From positions 34,906 to 98,905 of the forward strand of contig NZ_BMKR01000025.1 of NCBI RefSeq assembly GCF_014644435.1: DNA of 64,000 nt, in the 5' to 3' direction. A program made the position numbers and the translations under genes. The DNA is from Paenibacillus albidus. Lineage in GTDB: Bacteria; Bacillota; Bacilli; Paenibacillales; Paenibacillaceae. The notes under the pieces are model-generated. The model made no database searches. It worked only from the letters and a program-made list of their open reading frames with translations, and was not told the DNA's origin. Below, piece after piece: positions 1 to 8,005 of the stretch (positions are counted from its first letter, which is position 1; every line of letters begins with the position of its first letter).

Positions 1-673
1 CCCCGCGGCATTGTACATGTGACAAAGTATAATGCAGCTCTTTCTGCTGTTGGCTGCTGTGCTTGAGCCGTTCTCCCGCCAGGGCAAGTGCGTCTGAGGA
101 CTGGAGCTTGCCCCGTCCGGCGGCGGACAGGCCGCTCAAAGCATCAGCCAGCTGCAGGCTGGCTTGCAGTGCCAATCCTTTGGCCTTGGCGAATCCTTTG
201 GGAGGAACGATGATCATATGGATGAGCAGGGCGATCAATACGCCAATAAATGTCTCGGCTACTCTCCACAGTACATAATGCTCCTGATAAAAGGTAAGCG
301 CCAGCACGGAGGTAACGCCGACCTGGGACACAGCCTGGATATTAATGCGGCAGGCGGTGGCAATTCCGATCCCGATCAGCATAATCAGCAGAATGGACAA
401 TGCGCCTACATCCAGGAATTGGCCTACCACAAGACTGACAATCCCCCCGAGAATAATCCCGATCAGGCGGTAAATACCTTTTTCAAATGAAGCTTTAACG
501 CTCCCCTGAGTCACGAGAATGGCAGCCAGCGGGGCAAAGTAGAGATATTGGTCGCCGTACAGGCTATGGACAGCTATCCAGGACAGGGAGGCTGCGAGTG
601 TAATACGTATCATATAAAGAGATAAACCGTATTTTTCCAGACGGTCTTGTAATCCTTCTTGCATGTGCTTCAT
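1..673 (-). CDS. FUSC/aromatic-acid-exporter family membrane protein (C-terminus cut by window edge)
   Basis: Reading the minus strand from 673 to the window edge gives an open frame of about 224 codons that starts MKHMQEGLQDRLEKYG. It is followed by strongly hydrophobic segments (a YFAPLAAILVTQGS motif, then two glycine/isoleucine-rich helices) and a PPKGFAKAKGL loop. This pattern is typical of the membrane half of FUSC/ArAE-type exporters, which have several N-terminal helices and a cytoplasmic C-terminal domain. The C-terminal domain lies outside the window. Two ATGs are possible (673 and 664). A GAAAGAAG stretch lies just before the first and is better spaced for the second, so 664 may be the real start. 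The substrate cannot be inferred. Confidence 0.75.
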   Translation of the reverse strand, partial: MKHMQEGLQDRLEKYGLSLYMIRITLAASLSWIAVHSLYGDQYLYFAPLAAILVTQGSVKASFEKGIYRLIGIILGGIVSLVVGQFLDVGALSILLIMLIGIGIATACRINIQAVSQVGVTSVLALTFYQEHYVLWRVAETFIGVLIALLIHMIIVPPKGFAKAKGLALQASLQLADALSGLSAAGRGKLQSSDALALAGERLKHSSQQQKELHYTLSHVQCRG

Positions 674-790
674 CTTCTTTCGCAAATATAGGAAAAATCA
701 TTTCATTTTCAGCCGTTTTCATTATAACACCTCAATTTGCAGACCGAAGGCTGTAGTTTTTACGAAGTTGTTAAGTTTCTGCGCCCCATT

Positions 791-817
791 TTAACAAAAT
801 AAGCTATCGTATATAAT
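791..817 (+). promoter_or_regulatory. Probable sigma-A promoter of the pot operon
   Basis: The 305-base gap between the exporter gene and potA contains a perfect TATAAT at 812-817. Upstream is a TTAACA at 791-796 with a short 15-base spacer, so the -35 assignment is weak. The rest of the gap shows no ORF. About 150 bases separate this promoter from potA; no riboswitch fold was recognised in the leader. Confidence 0.5.
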
Positions 818-978
818 GGAGCAATCCTATATGCTATAAGAGATGCATATATGTCGAATGAGAGCTGGAATTGTCGCCTGAGGGCGGGGGGTCCAGCCTT
901 ATTCGATTGCTGCCTGCCATAAGCGGGTAAAATAGTTAGGACTACATAAGGTAAGGGAGGTCGTTAGTTATAGCTGCC

Positions 979-2085
979 TTGGAAGAGACGATTATTTCTT
1001 TTGACGGAGTTACTAAGCAATATGATGATGAGGAAGCTGTGCTGAAAGGGGTCAGCTTTGAGATTGAACGGGGTAAATTCTATACGCTGCTGGGACCGTC
1101 GGGCTGTGGCAAAACCACGATTCTGCGCCTGATTGCCGGGTTCGCCGAACCGACAGGCGGCTCGATCTACTTAAATGGGAAGGTTATCAACCACATTCCG
1201 GCCAACGAACGGCAGGTCAATACTGTTTTTCAGGACTATGCGTTGTTCCCGCATCTGAACGTATTCGAGAATATCGCCTTTGGCCTGCGCATCAAGAAGC
1301 TGAAGAAGGATGTCATCAGGGAGAAGGTGCTGGAAGCGCTGCGTTTTGTGAACCTGGCGGGTTATGAGCAGCGTGCGATTACCGAAATGTCCGGCGGCCA
1401 GCGTCAGCGTGTGGCTATTGCCCGTGCAATCGTCAACGAGCCGCAGGTGCTGCTGCTGGACGAGCCGTTGTCGGCGCTGGATTTGAAGCTGCGCACAGAA
1501 ATGCAGTATATTCTGCGGGAGATGCAGCAGCGCCTGGGTATCACCTTCATCTTCGTGACTCATGACCAGGAGGAAGCGCTGGCTATGTCCGACTGGATCT
1601 TTGTCATGAACAAAGGGCGGATTGAACAAAGCGGAACGCCGAATGATATCTATGATGAGCCCATTAACCGGTTCGTGGCCGACTTTATCGGCGAGTCCAA
1701 CATTGTGCCCGGGACCATGATTGATGACTTTCTGGTGGAATTTAATGGCCACCGCTTTGAATGTGTGGATGCCGGCCTGAAGCCAAATGAGTCGGTTGAG
1801 ATTGTCATCCGCCCCGAGGATCTGGAGATTTCCACGGTGGAGCAGGGCAAACTGCGTGTACGTGTCGATTCCCAGCTGTTCCGCGGCGTACATTATGAAA
1901 TCAGCTGCTACGATGACTCCGGCCATGAGTGGCTGGTCCATTCCACGCGCAAGGCGACGGTAGGCAGTGAAATCGGTCTCTATTTTGACCCGGAAGCGAT
2001 CCATGTCATGCGTTTCGGCGAAACGGAGGAAGAGTTCGACAGACGTCTGGAAGCCTACTCCGAGGTGGAGAGCCATGACCAATAA
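979..2085 (+). CDS. potA: Spermidine/putrescine ABC transporter ATP-binding protein PotA
   Basis: Cytoplasmic ATPase that powers polyamine import with PotB, PotC and PotD. Visible are Walker A GPSGCGKTT (39-47), the Q-loop near 85, signature MSGGQ (137-141), Walker B LLLDEP (158-163), the switch histidine in VTHD (about 195) and a C-terminal TOBE region (about 270-350). At 368 residues it has family length. The start is problematic: the TTG at 979 lies 18 bases after the only good ribosome site (GGGAGG, 955-960), whereas an ATA codon at 970 is ideally placed, so translation may begin at 970. The frame is open only from 955, so no upstream ATG exists. potB starts within the last codons of this gene, indicating one operon. 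Confidence 0.93.
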   Translation: MEETIISFDGVTKQYDDEEAVLKGVSFEIERGKFYTLLGPSGCGKTTILRLIAGFAEPTGGSIYLNGKVINHIPANERQVNTVFQDYALFPHLNVFENIAFGLRIKKLKKDVIREKVLEALRFVNLAGYEQRAITEMSGGQRQRVAIARAIVNEPQVLLLDEPLSALDLKLRTEMQYILREMQQRLGITFIFVTHDQEEALAMSDWIFVMNKGRIEQSGTPNDIYDEPINRFVADFIGESNIVPGTMIDDFLVEFNGHRFECVDAGLKPNESVEIVIRPEDLEISTVEQGKLRVRVDSQLFRGVHYEISCYDDSGHEWLVHSTRKATVGSEIGLYFDPEAIHVMRFGETEEEFDRRLEAYSEVESHDQ

Positions 2086-2881
2086 GGGCAGGTCGTATTA
2101 TCTCATCCCTTATTATCTCTGGATCGCTTTGTTCGTTATTGCTCCGGTGCTGCTGATCCTCTACTATTCGCTTTTTGACTTGGACGGACATTTTACGCTG
2201 GGCAATTACGTGAACTTTTTTACACCGGTCTATCTAAAAATGACGCTGACCTCCTTCTGGTACGCGTTCCTGATTACGGCCTTCTCGCTGCTGGTCGCCT
2301 ATCCGGCGGCTTATCTGCTCACGCGAACCAAACATAAGCAGCTTTGGCTGCTGCTGATCATTCTGCCGACCTGGATTAATCTCCTGCTCAAAACCTATGC
2401 CTTCATCGGAATCTTTGGCACCTTCGGACCGGTGAATAACTTGTTCGATGTGTTTGGAATCGGGGAGCAGCAGATTCTCTTTACGGGCTTCAGCTTTGTG
2501 TTTGTATCGGTCTATATCTTTATCCCGTTCATGATTCTGCCGATCTTCAGCGCTCTGGAAGAGCTGAATTTGTCGCTGCTGGATGCGGCACGCGATCTGG
2601 GGGCCTCGGGCTGGACAACCTTCCGCAGGGTAGTATTTCCGCTGACCATTTCAGGAGTGCGCTCAGGCTGCATGGCGGTATTTATTCCCGCTTTGTCGCT
2701 GTTCATGATTACCCGCCTGATTGCAGGCAACCGGGTCATCACACTGGGGACGGCGATTGAGCAGCATTTCCTGGTTACGCAGGATTGGGGAATGGGCTCT
2801 ACGGTTGCGGTATTCCTGATTGCCATTATGGCACTATTCATGATGCTCACGGGCGGCTCACGGAAAGGGGTGCAGAAATGA
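2075..2881 (+). CDS. potB: Spermidine/putrescine ABC transporter permease PotB
   Basis: Integral membrane permease of 268 residues with about six hydrophobic helices. It carries the binding-protein-dependent permease loop (EAA motif) at LLDAARDLGASGWTTFRRVVFP, which docks on PotA. The chosen ATG at 2075 overlaps the end of potA and is preceded by GAGGTGGAG, typical translational coupling. A longer in-frame extension upstream would run through potA and is rejected. It is the first of the two permeases in the potABCD order. Confidence 0.93.
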   Translation: MTNKGRSYYLIPYYLWIALFVIAPVLLILYYSLFDLDGHFTLGNYVNFFTPVYLKMTLTSFWYAFLITAFSLLVAYPAAYLLTRTKHKQLWLLLIILPTWINLLLKTYAFIGIFGTFGPVNNLFDVFGIGEQQILFTGFSFVFVSVYIFIPFMILPIFSALEELNLSLLDAARDLGASGWTTFRRVVFPLTISGVRSGCMAVFIPALSLFMITRLIAGNRVITLGTAIEQHFLVTQDWGMGSTVAVFLIAIMALFMMLTGGSRKGVQK

Positions 2882-3705
2882 GGAAGAACAACGGTTTCTC
2901 CAATCTGTATCTGGTTCTGCTGTTTGCCGTGCTGTACGCACCGATCTTTTATCTAATGTACTATTCATTCAACAGCGGCGGCACGATGCATGGGTTTGAG
3001 GGCTTCACCCTCGAGTATTACCGCGAGGTGGTCCAGGATACGCGGCTGATGATTATTGTGATTAATACCCTGGTCATCGCGCTGCTGTCCTCGGCCATTG
3101 CTACCCTGATCGCGATCCTGGGGGCGCTGGCGATCCAGTATGTTCGGAACCGCCGGGCCAAGAATACTTTATTGTCACTGAACAATGTGCTTATCGTCAG
3201 TCCGGACGTCATTATCGGAGCTTCGTTTCTGATCCTGTTCACCATCGCAGGCATCAAGCTCGGCTTCGTTTCTGTCCTGCTCTCGCATGTGGCCTTCAGC
3301 GTGCCGATTGCCGTGCTGATGATTCTGCCGCATCTGCAGGACATGAGCCCGACTTTAACCGATGCGGCACGTGATCTGGGGGCCAGCCGCCGCGATGTGC
3401 TGACCAAAGTAATTCTGCCGATTATCAAGCCGGGAATTTTCAGCGGGTTCTTCATGGCACTGACGTATTCCCTGGATGACTTTGCCGTGACCTTTTTTGT
3501 TACGGGCAACGGATACTCTACGCTGTCTGTAGAAATCTACTCCCGGGCCCGGCAGGGTGTATCGCTGTCGATTAATGCACTCTCAACGCTGATTTTCCTG
3601 TTCACCATCTTGCTGGTCATCGGCTACTATTTCCTGACACGCCGCAAGAGCCGTACAGCGGTGGCTATTGCCGAACCTGCGGCAGAAGCGGGGGTGCCTA
3701 GATGA
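2878..3705 (+). CDS. potC: Spermidine/putrescine ABC transporter permease PotC
   Basis: Second permease subunit, 275 residues, with about six membrane helices and the EAA loop TDAARDLGASRRDVLTKVILP. The start ATG at 2878 overlaps the potB stop (ATGA arrangement) and has GGAAAGGGG upstream. PotB and PotC form the heterodimeric channel through which polyamine bound to PotD is imported. The C-terminus ends in a short Ala/Glu-rich cytoplasmic tail. Confidence 0.93.
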   Translation: MRKNNGFSNLYLVLLFAVLYAPIFYLMYYSFNSGGTMHGFEGFTLEYYREVVQDTRLMIIVINTLVIALLSSAIATLIAILGALAIQYVRNRRAKNTLLSLNNVLIVSPDVIIGASFLILFTIAGIKLGFVSVLLSHVAFSVPIAVLMILPHLQDMSPTLTDAARDLGASRRDVLTKVILPIIKPGIFSGFFMALTYSLDDFAVTFFVTGNGYSTLSVEIYSRARQGVSLSINALSTLIFLFTILLVIGYYFLTRRKSRTAVAIAEPAAEAGVPR

Positions 3706-4775
3706 AACCATTGGTGAATGCATTTCTGGCGATTGTCGTCACCGCGTTGGCCCTGATGTATCTGGGTGCATGGATGAATTCTAACGAAGGTTACTCCGGC
3801 GGCAATACGCTGACTATCTACAACTGGGGAGACTACGTGGATCCCGAGCTTCTGGAGCAGTTCGAAGCAGAGACCGGCATAACGGTGATTTACCAGACCT
3901 TCGATTCCAATGAGGCCATGTTGACCAAGGTGCAGCAGGGGGGGACAACTTTTGATGTGGTCATTCCCTCTGACTATGCGATTGCCAAGATGAGGGAGGA
4001 GAAGCTGCTGCTGCCGCTCGATCATAGCAAGCTTCCGAACCTGGCCCATCTGAATCCGCGGTTCCTGAACCTGTCGTTTGATCCGGGCAACCAGTTTTCG
4101 GTCCCTTATTTCTGGGGAACCGTCGGGATCATATACAACCCCGAGCTGACCAAGGGTATGGACTTCAGCAGTTGGAACTCCCTGTGGGACAGCCGGCTGA
4201 AGAACAATATCTTCCTGGTGGACGGAGCACGTGAAGTAATGGGCATGGCGCTGAACAGTCTGAACTATTCCGTCAATGACCAGAATGAAGCTCATTTGCA
4301 GGATGCGCTCAGCAAGCTGAACCGGTTGTCCCCTAACGTAAAGGCGATTGTGGGGGATGAGATCAAAATGCTGCTTGCAGGCGAAGAAGCCGCCGTCGGT
4401 ATTGTCTGGTCCGGCGATGCTTCGGAGATCATGGATGAGAACGACAAGCTGGATTACATCGTTCCCGAGGAAGGTTCGAACATCTGGTTCGACAACATGG
4501 TGATTCCGCGCACTGCCGCCAATGTGGAAGGGGCGCACCGGTTCATTGATTTCATGCTTCGTCCGGAAGTGGCGGCCCAAAATGCGGAATACGTAGGCTA
4601 TTCCACGCCTAATGATGGAGCTATGAAGCTGCTGCCGCCGGAGATTGCGGAGGATACGCGCTTCTATCCGCCCGCCGAAATCACCGACCGGCTGGAAGTG
4701 TACGACAACCTGGGCAAGCGGATGCTGGCCCATTACAACGAGCTGTTCCTGATGTTTAAGATGAACAAAAAGTAA
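3702..4775 (+). CDS. potD: Spermidine/putrescine-binding protein PotD
   Basis: Extracytoplasmic substrate-binding protein of 357 residues. The N-terminus is a hydrophobic segment (residues about 5-24) without a lipobox cysteine, so it looks like an uncleaved anchor or ordinary signal peptide rather than a lipoprotein; many Gram-positive binding proteins are lipoproteins, which makes this slightly unusual. The mature part begins with LTIYNWGDYVDPELLEQFE, the hallmark opening of PotD/PotF proteins. The start overlaps the potC stop by ATGA. A hairpin at 4788-4823 closes the operon. Confidence 0.93.
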   Translation: MKPLVNAFLAIVVTALALMYLGAWMNSNEGYSGGNTLTIYNWGDYVDPELLEQFEAETGITVIYQTFDSNEAMLTKVQQGGTTFDVVIPSDYAIAKMREEKLLLPLDHSKLPNLAHLNPRFLNLSFDPGNQFSVPYFWGTVGIIYNPELTKGMDFSSWNSLWDSRLKNNIFLVDGAREVMGMALNSLNYSVNDQNEAHLQDALSKLNRLSPNVKAIVGDEIKMLLAGEEAAVGIVWSGDASEIMDENDKLDYIVPEEGSNIWFDNMVIPRTAANVEGAHRFIDFMLRPEVAAQNAEYVGYSTPNDGAMKLLPPEIAEDTRFYPPAEITDRLEVYDNLGKRMLAHYNELFLMFKMNKK

Positions 4776-4787
4776 TCTGAATGAATG

Positions 4788-4823
4788 AAACGCCCTGTCT
4801 CCTGTTGTTGGAGCAGGGCGTTT
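4788..4823 (+). terminator. Rho-independent terminator of potABCD
   Basis: Inverted repeat AAACGCCCTG ... CAGGGCGTTT, 13 bases after the potD stop. The 3' arm ends in TTT but no long T-run follows, so termination may be moderate. Confidence 0.75.
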
Positions 4824-4845
4824 GTGCGTAATAAAACTATTTCAA

Positions 4846-4899
4846 TTTACAATTATTCTAATCTGGCATGACATAGGGGTTACACTCGTTGAGTATGCT
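4846..4899 (+). promoter_or_regulatory. Pho-box-like direct repeats and promoter of the phoX-tatAC cassette
   Basis: Four hexamers repeat every 11 bases: TTTACA (4846), TCTAAT (4857), ATGACA (4868) and GTTACA (4879). This matches the Bacillus PhoP box design, in which TTHAYA-like hexamers are separated by five bases. A TATGCT at 4894-4899 could be the -10 box, placing the repeats at about -60 to -22, the usual position for activated Pho promoters. The first and last hexamers fit best; the middle two are degenerate. PhoP control is inferred from spacing plus the phosphatase gene downstream. Confidence 0.6.
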
Positions 4900-4936
4900 T
4901 GTCCTCGAAGACTATAAATCTCGGGGAGTGAACAGG

Positions 4937-6610
4937 TTGAATAAAAATATGGATCGTAAAACGTTTCTTTCTTTTCTTGGAACCGGAGCAGCCGCTTTGG
5001 CTGCGGCATCGGCGGGGCTAGGTGCTTTAGATGGAAAAGCATCCGCAATGTCATCGACTGCTGACCACTTGTTTGGATTTAAAACGAATAAAGTCAGCGG
5101 GTATTTTGAACCCATTCAACCCTCCAAAGAAGACACTCTACTTGTTCCTAAAAACTTTAAATATGATGTTGTCGCCGTATTTGATGACGTTATAAACACA
5201 GCTGGAGAAAAGTTTGGCCAGGGTGCTGACTATAATGCTTTTTTTCCTATCAATGGATCCAATACGCGCGGGTTGCTAGTAACAAACCATGAATATACTA
5301 ATATTTTTTTATTAGGCCCTGTAGCCGACGATAAAATGACTGCAGAACAAATAAAACAAAATCTCTACTATCAAGGGATGTCTGTCATCGAAGTATTCCG
5401 TGATGAGAAGGGTACCTGGAAAATGGATACTTCTTCAAAATATGCCCGGCGGATCAATGGAACAACGAAATTTGATATTACCGGGCCAGCAAAAGGCAGC
5501 GCTGCACTTGGGAATGCAACAACAGCAGTGGGTACTTTTGCGAACTGTTCCGGCGGTGTAACGTTCTGGAATACCGTTCTCTCCTGCGAAGAGAACTTTA
5601 CTGAAACGGCCGTTAGTGCAAAGCTTCCTGAAACCCATTACGGCTGGGTTGTCGAAATTGACCCTTTTGACCAATCTTATCGTAAAAAACATACTGCGTT
5701 GGGTCGGTTCAATCATGAAAATACGGCTATGGGGATAGCCGCTGATGGTCGAGTAGTTGTATATATGGGCGATGATAAGAAAGATGCTTGTGTTTATAAA
5801 TTTATAAGTAAGGGTAAATTCGACAAACTTAAAGGGCGCAGCAATTCAAGCTTGCTGGAAGAAGGAACACTTTATGTTGCAAACCTTAAATCGGGCAAAT
5901 GGCTGCCTGTTACGATCGAAGAAGTGAAAAAGGTACTATCCAATGAAAAGTACAAAAATCCTTATGGAATTTCAGGAACAAAAGAAGATCTTCTTAAAAA
6001 GTTCAAATCACAAGGGGATGTCGTTACATTCTGCCATGAAGCAGCGTTGCTGGTAGGAGGTACTCCGACGGACCGACCGGAAGATATTGAAATTTCACCA
6101 TTTGATAATACGGTTTTTATCTGTCATACCAATAACGATATTCATGGGAATATCCATGGTCATATTACAAGGATCTTTGAATCCGGCAACGATTTAGGTT
6201 CGCTTGAATTCGATTTCGAGATTTTTGCTGCCGGTGGCAGACAATCGGGATTTAGTTCACCAGATAACTTGGCCTTTGATTCAAATGGGAATCTATGGGT
6301 GGTGACCGATATTTCATCAAGCAGCCATAATAAGGGTGTTTATAAGCCGTTCATGAATAACGGACTGTTTGTTATTCCTACCAGTGGAGAAGCAAAAGGA
6401 ACAGCGTTACAATTCGCCTCTGGCCCGATAGAGTCTGAGCTGACGGGTCCATTCTTCACGCCGGATGAACAAACCCTTTTTCTTTCCGTACAGCACCCTG
6501 GTGAAATGACAACAGACCTAAGCAAACCAACCAGTACTTGGCCACATCGTTCTGGTGATAAAAAAGCGCGCTGTGGAGTAGTTGCGATTACCGGATTTAA
6601 ACTTGGCTAA
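4937..6610 (+). CDS. PhoX-type (DUF839) secreted phosphatase with Tat-like signal
   Basis: 557-residue protein resembling the PhoX alkaline phosphatase family, which are calcium/iron-dependent exported phosphatases releasing phosphate from organic esters. The N-terminus has MDRKTFLSFLGTG followed by an Ala-rich hydrophobic stretch, i.e. a Tat-type signal with Arg-Lys instead of Arg-Arg. Family features include LVTNHEYTN, SCEENFTE, GRFNHENTAMGIA, VVYMGDD and SPDNLAFDSNGNLWVVTD. The TTG at 4937 is chosen because GGGGAG lies eight bases upstream; an ATG at 4949 is the alternative. tatA and tatC follow directly, suggesting a dedicated export pair. The gene is clearly AT-richer than its neighbours, consistent with transfer. 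Confidence 0.85.
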   Translation: MNKNMDRKTFLSFLGTGAAALAAASAGLGALDGKASAMSSTADHLFGFKTNKVSGYFEPIQPSKEDTLLVPKNFKYDVVAVFDDVINTAGEKFGQGADYNAFFPINGSNTRGLLVTNHEYTNIFLLGPVADDKMTAEQIKQNLYYQGMSVIEVFRDEKGTWKMDTSSKYARRINGTTKFDITGPAKGSAALGNATTAVGTFANCSGGVTFWNTVLSCEENFTETAVSAKLPETHYGWVVEIDPFDQSYRKKHTALGRFNHENTAMGIAADGRVVVYMGDDKKDACVYKFISKGKFDKLKGRSNSSLLEEGTLYVANLKSGKWLPVTIEEVKKVLSNEKYKNPYGISGTKEDLLKKFKSQGDVVTFCHEAALLVGGTPTDRPEDIEISPFDNTVFICHTNNDIHGNIHGHITRIFESGNDLGSLEFDFEIFAAGGRQSGFSSPDNLAFDSNGNLWVVTDISSSSHNKGVYKPFMNNGLFVIPTSGEAKGTALQFASGPIESELTGPFFTPDEQTLFLSVQHPGEMTTDLSKPTSTWPHRSGDKKARCGVVAITGFKLG

Positions 6611-6631
6611 GTGGTAACTTACTCTTTATTA

Positions 6632-6658
6632 TCAGCCACGGATGATCTTCGTGGCTGA
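6632..6658 (+). other. Intercistronic hairpin between phoX and tatA
   Basis: Perfect nine-base stem TCAGCCACG / CGTGGCTGA with a nine-base loop. There is no T-run after it, so it is more likely a processing, stabilising or partial attenuation element that sets the phosphatase:translocase ratio than a full terminator. Confidence 0.55.
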
Positions 6659-6685
6659 ATACTATTCTCTAGGAGATGATAGCTT

Positions 6686-6898
6686 ATGCCATTCGGAAAT
6701 ATTGGAATTGGTGGTTTGGTTCTGATTCTTATCATTGCCCTGATTATCTTCGGACCTTCTAAGCTGCCGGAACTCGGTAGAGCTTTTGGGCGTACGTTAA
6801 GTGAATTTAAAGGCGCTACACGCGATCTTGTTAATAGCGAGGACGAGGAGAAGGAGAAACCGGCGGCGGGACAGGAAAGCGTCGTTCCCAATAAGTAA
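6686..6898 (+). CDS. tatA: Twin-arginine translocase subunit TatA
   Basis: 70 residues: a single N-terminal membrane helix (about 7-22), the FGPSKLPELGRAFGRT hinge and amphipathic helix that define TatA/TatE, and a short charged tail. TatA oligomerises to form the Tat pore for folded proteins. AGGAG lies upstream with good spacing. It sits between the likely substrate (phoX) and tatC, the arrangement seen for PhoD-TatAd-TatCd in Bacillus subtilis. Confidence 0.95.
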   Translation: MPFGNIGIGGLVLILIIALIIFGPSKLPELGRAFGRTLSEFKGATRDLVNSEDEEKEKPAAGQESVVPNK

Positions 6899-6899
6899 T

Positions 6900-7637
6900 A
6901 TGAAAAATCAAAACGATCAAAACTTATTTGGACATTTGGAGGAGATGAGGGCTCGTATCATACGTACCCTCATTGCTTTTTTGGTATCCATGGTAGCGGT
7001 ATTCATCTATGTTCGTGATATTTATCAATGGCTGGTAAGAGATATCGATCAAAAGCTGGTCGTACTTGGCCCCTCCGATGTCATGTGGGTGTATTTTATG
7101 ATTGCGGGTGTGGGTGCTATCGCAGTAACACTGCCGGTTGCCGCTTATCAAACATGGAAATTTGTACAGCCCGCAGTACCGGAACAAGCTCAACGGGCAA
7201 CATTGCTGTTCATACCCAGCATCACATTTTTGTTTCTGCTGGGGATAGGTTTTGGATATTTTATTTTATTTCCGATGGTTCTTCATTTTATGAATGAGAT
7301 CGCTGCGGATGATTTTGCCACTATGTATACAGCCGAAAAATATTTTACCTTTATGATTCATATGACTGTCCCGTTTGGCCTATTGTTTGAAATGCCGGCG
7401 ATTGTGATGTTTCTTACCAAACTTGGAATTGTGAACCCGAATAAATTGGCAAAGGGGCGTAAACTAGCCTATTTCATTCTTGTCATTATTGCAGTCACCA
7501 TTACGCCTCCGGATATATTATCAGATATTATAGTGATCGTACCTCTTTTCTTGCTGTATGAAATTAGTATTACGATTTCGAAATTCGTATACCGTACACA
7601 ACTTAAAACGCAAAATGCGCTTAATGCGAACGCTTAA
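6900..7637 (+). CDS. tatC: Twin-arginine translocase subunit TatC
   Basis: 245-residue membrane protein with six hydrophobic helices. It begins NLFGHLEEMRARIIRTLIAF, matching the conserved TatC N-terminal signal-binding region (HLxELR). Later conserved elements include FVQPAVPEQAQRA, LFEMPAIVMFL, RKLAYFILVIIAVTITPPDILSD and LLYEISI. The ATG at 6900 follows the tatA stop by one base, so translation is probably coupled. TatC recognises the Tat signal and recruits TatA. Codon use is AT-rich like tatA and phoX. Confidence 0.95.
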   Translation: MKNQNDQNLFGHLEEMRARIIRTLIAFLVSMVAVFIYVRDIYQWLVRDIDQKLVVLGPSDVMWVYFMIAGVGAIAVTLPVAAYQTWKFVQPAVPEQAQRATLLFIPSITFLFLLGIGFGYFILFPMVLHFMNEIAADDFATMYTAEKYFTFMIHMTVPFGLLFEMPAIVMFLTKLGIVNPNKLAKGRKLAYFILVIIAVTITPPDILSDIIVIVPLFLLYEISITISKFVYRTQLKTQNALNANA

Positions 7638-7640
7638 TTC

Positions 7641-7931
7641 ATATATTCCCTCAAAATAAGCTGTTGACAGACTTGACGGACCGGAGAAACGTTATTTCGC
7701 GAAAAAAGCTCATTTTTCTGGTCAAACGGACTCAGGAGCCGCTAAATGATCCATTGACCCTCGTTTTGGGCTAGAGATCATACAATAAGAGCACCTGAGT
7801 CCGTATAAAAGGACAACACCTTTCGTTACCCCAAATAAGAGCATCTGAGTCCGCTTCCTTGCCCAGCCGCTCCCGGTGACGAGTGGTTGCCGGGCCCAAG
7901 TCAACCGCTTCCTCTCATTCCCTTGTAAAGA
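7641..7931. repeat. Intergenic repeat region with CCTGAGTCCG units
   Basis: The gap between tatC and the methyltransferase holds no convincing gene. Two near-identical direct repeats, AATAAGAGCACCTGAGTCCG at 7785-7804 and AATAAGAGCATCTGAGTCCG at 7835-7854, lie 50 bases apart. An inverted copy of the core (CGGACTCAGG) is at 7726-7735. This looks like a degenerate dispersed intergenic element; short ORFs across it look spurious. Confidence 0.55.
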
Positions 7932-7975
7932 GAACGTCCCAATTGCCCTCATAAATAAGGGCAATTGGGACGTTC
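7932..7975. terminator. Strong bidirectional terminator between tatC and the methyltransferase
   Basis: A perfect 17-base-pair stem (7932-7948 with 7959-7975) carrying the GAACGTCCCAATTGCCC arm and a ten-base AT loop. It is followed by TTTG on the plus side and TCTTTAC on the minus side. It separates the convergent phoX-tatAC and methyltransferase transcripts. Confidence 0.85.
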
Positions 7976-8005
7976 TTTGTCGGTGTATTGAATATGATCC
8001 GCCGA

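Noticed and set aside
1171..2082. Long minus-strand ORF opposite potA
   Set aside because: Shadow of a strongly conserved ABC ATPase on the other strand; no ribosome site and no protein-like composition.
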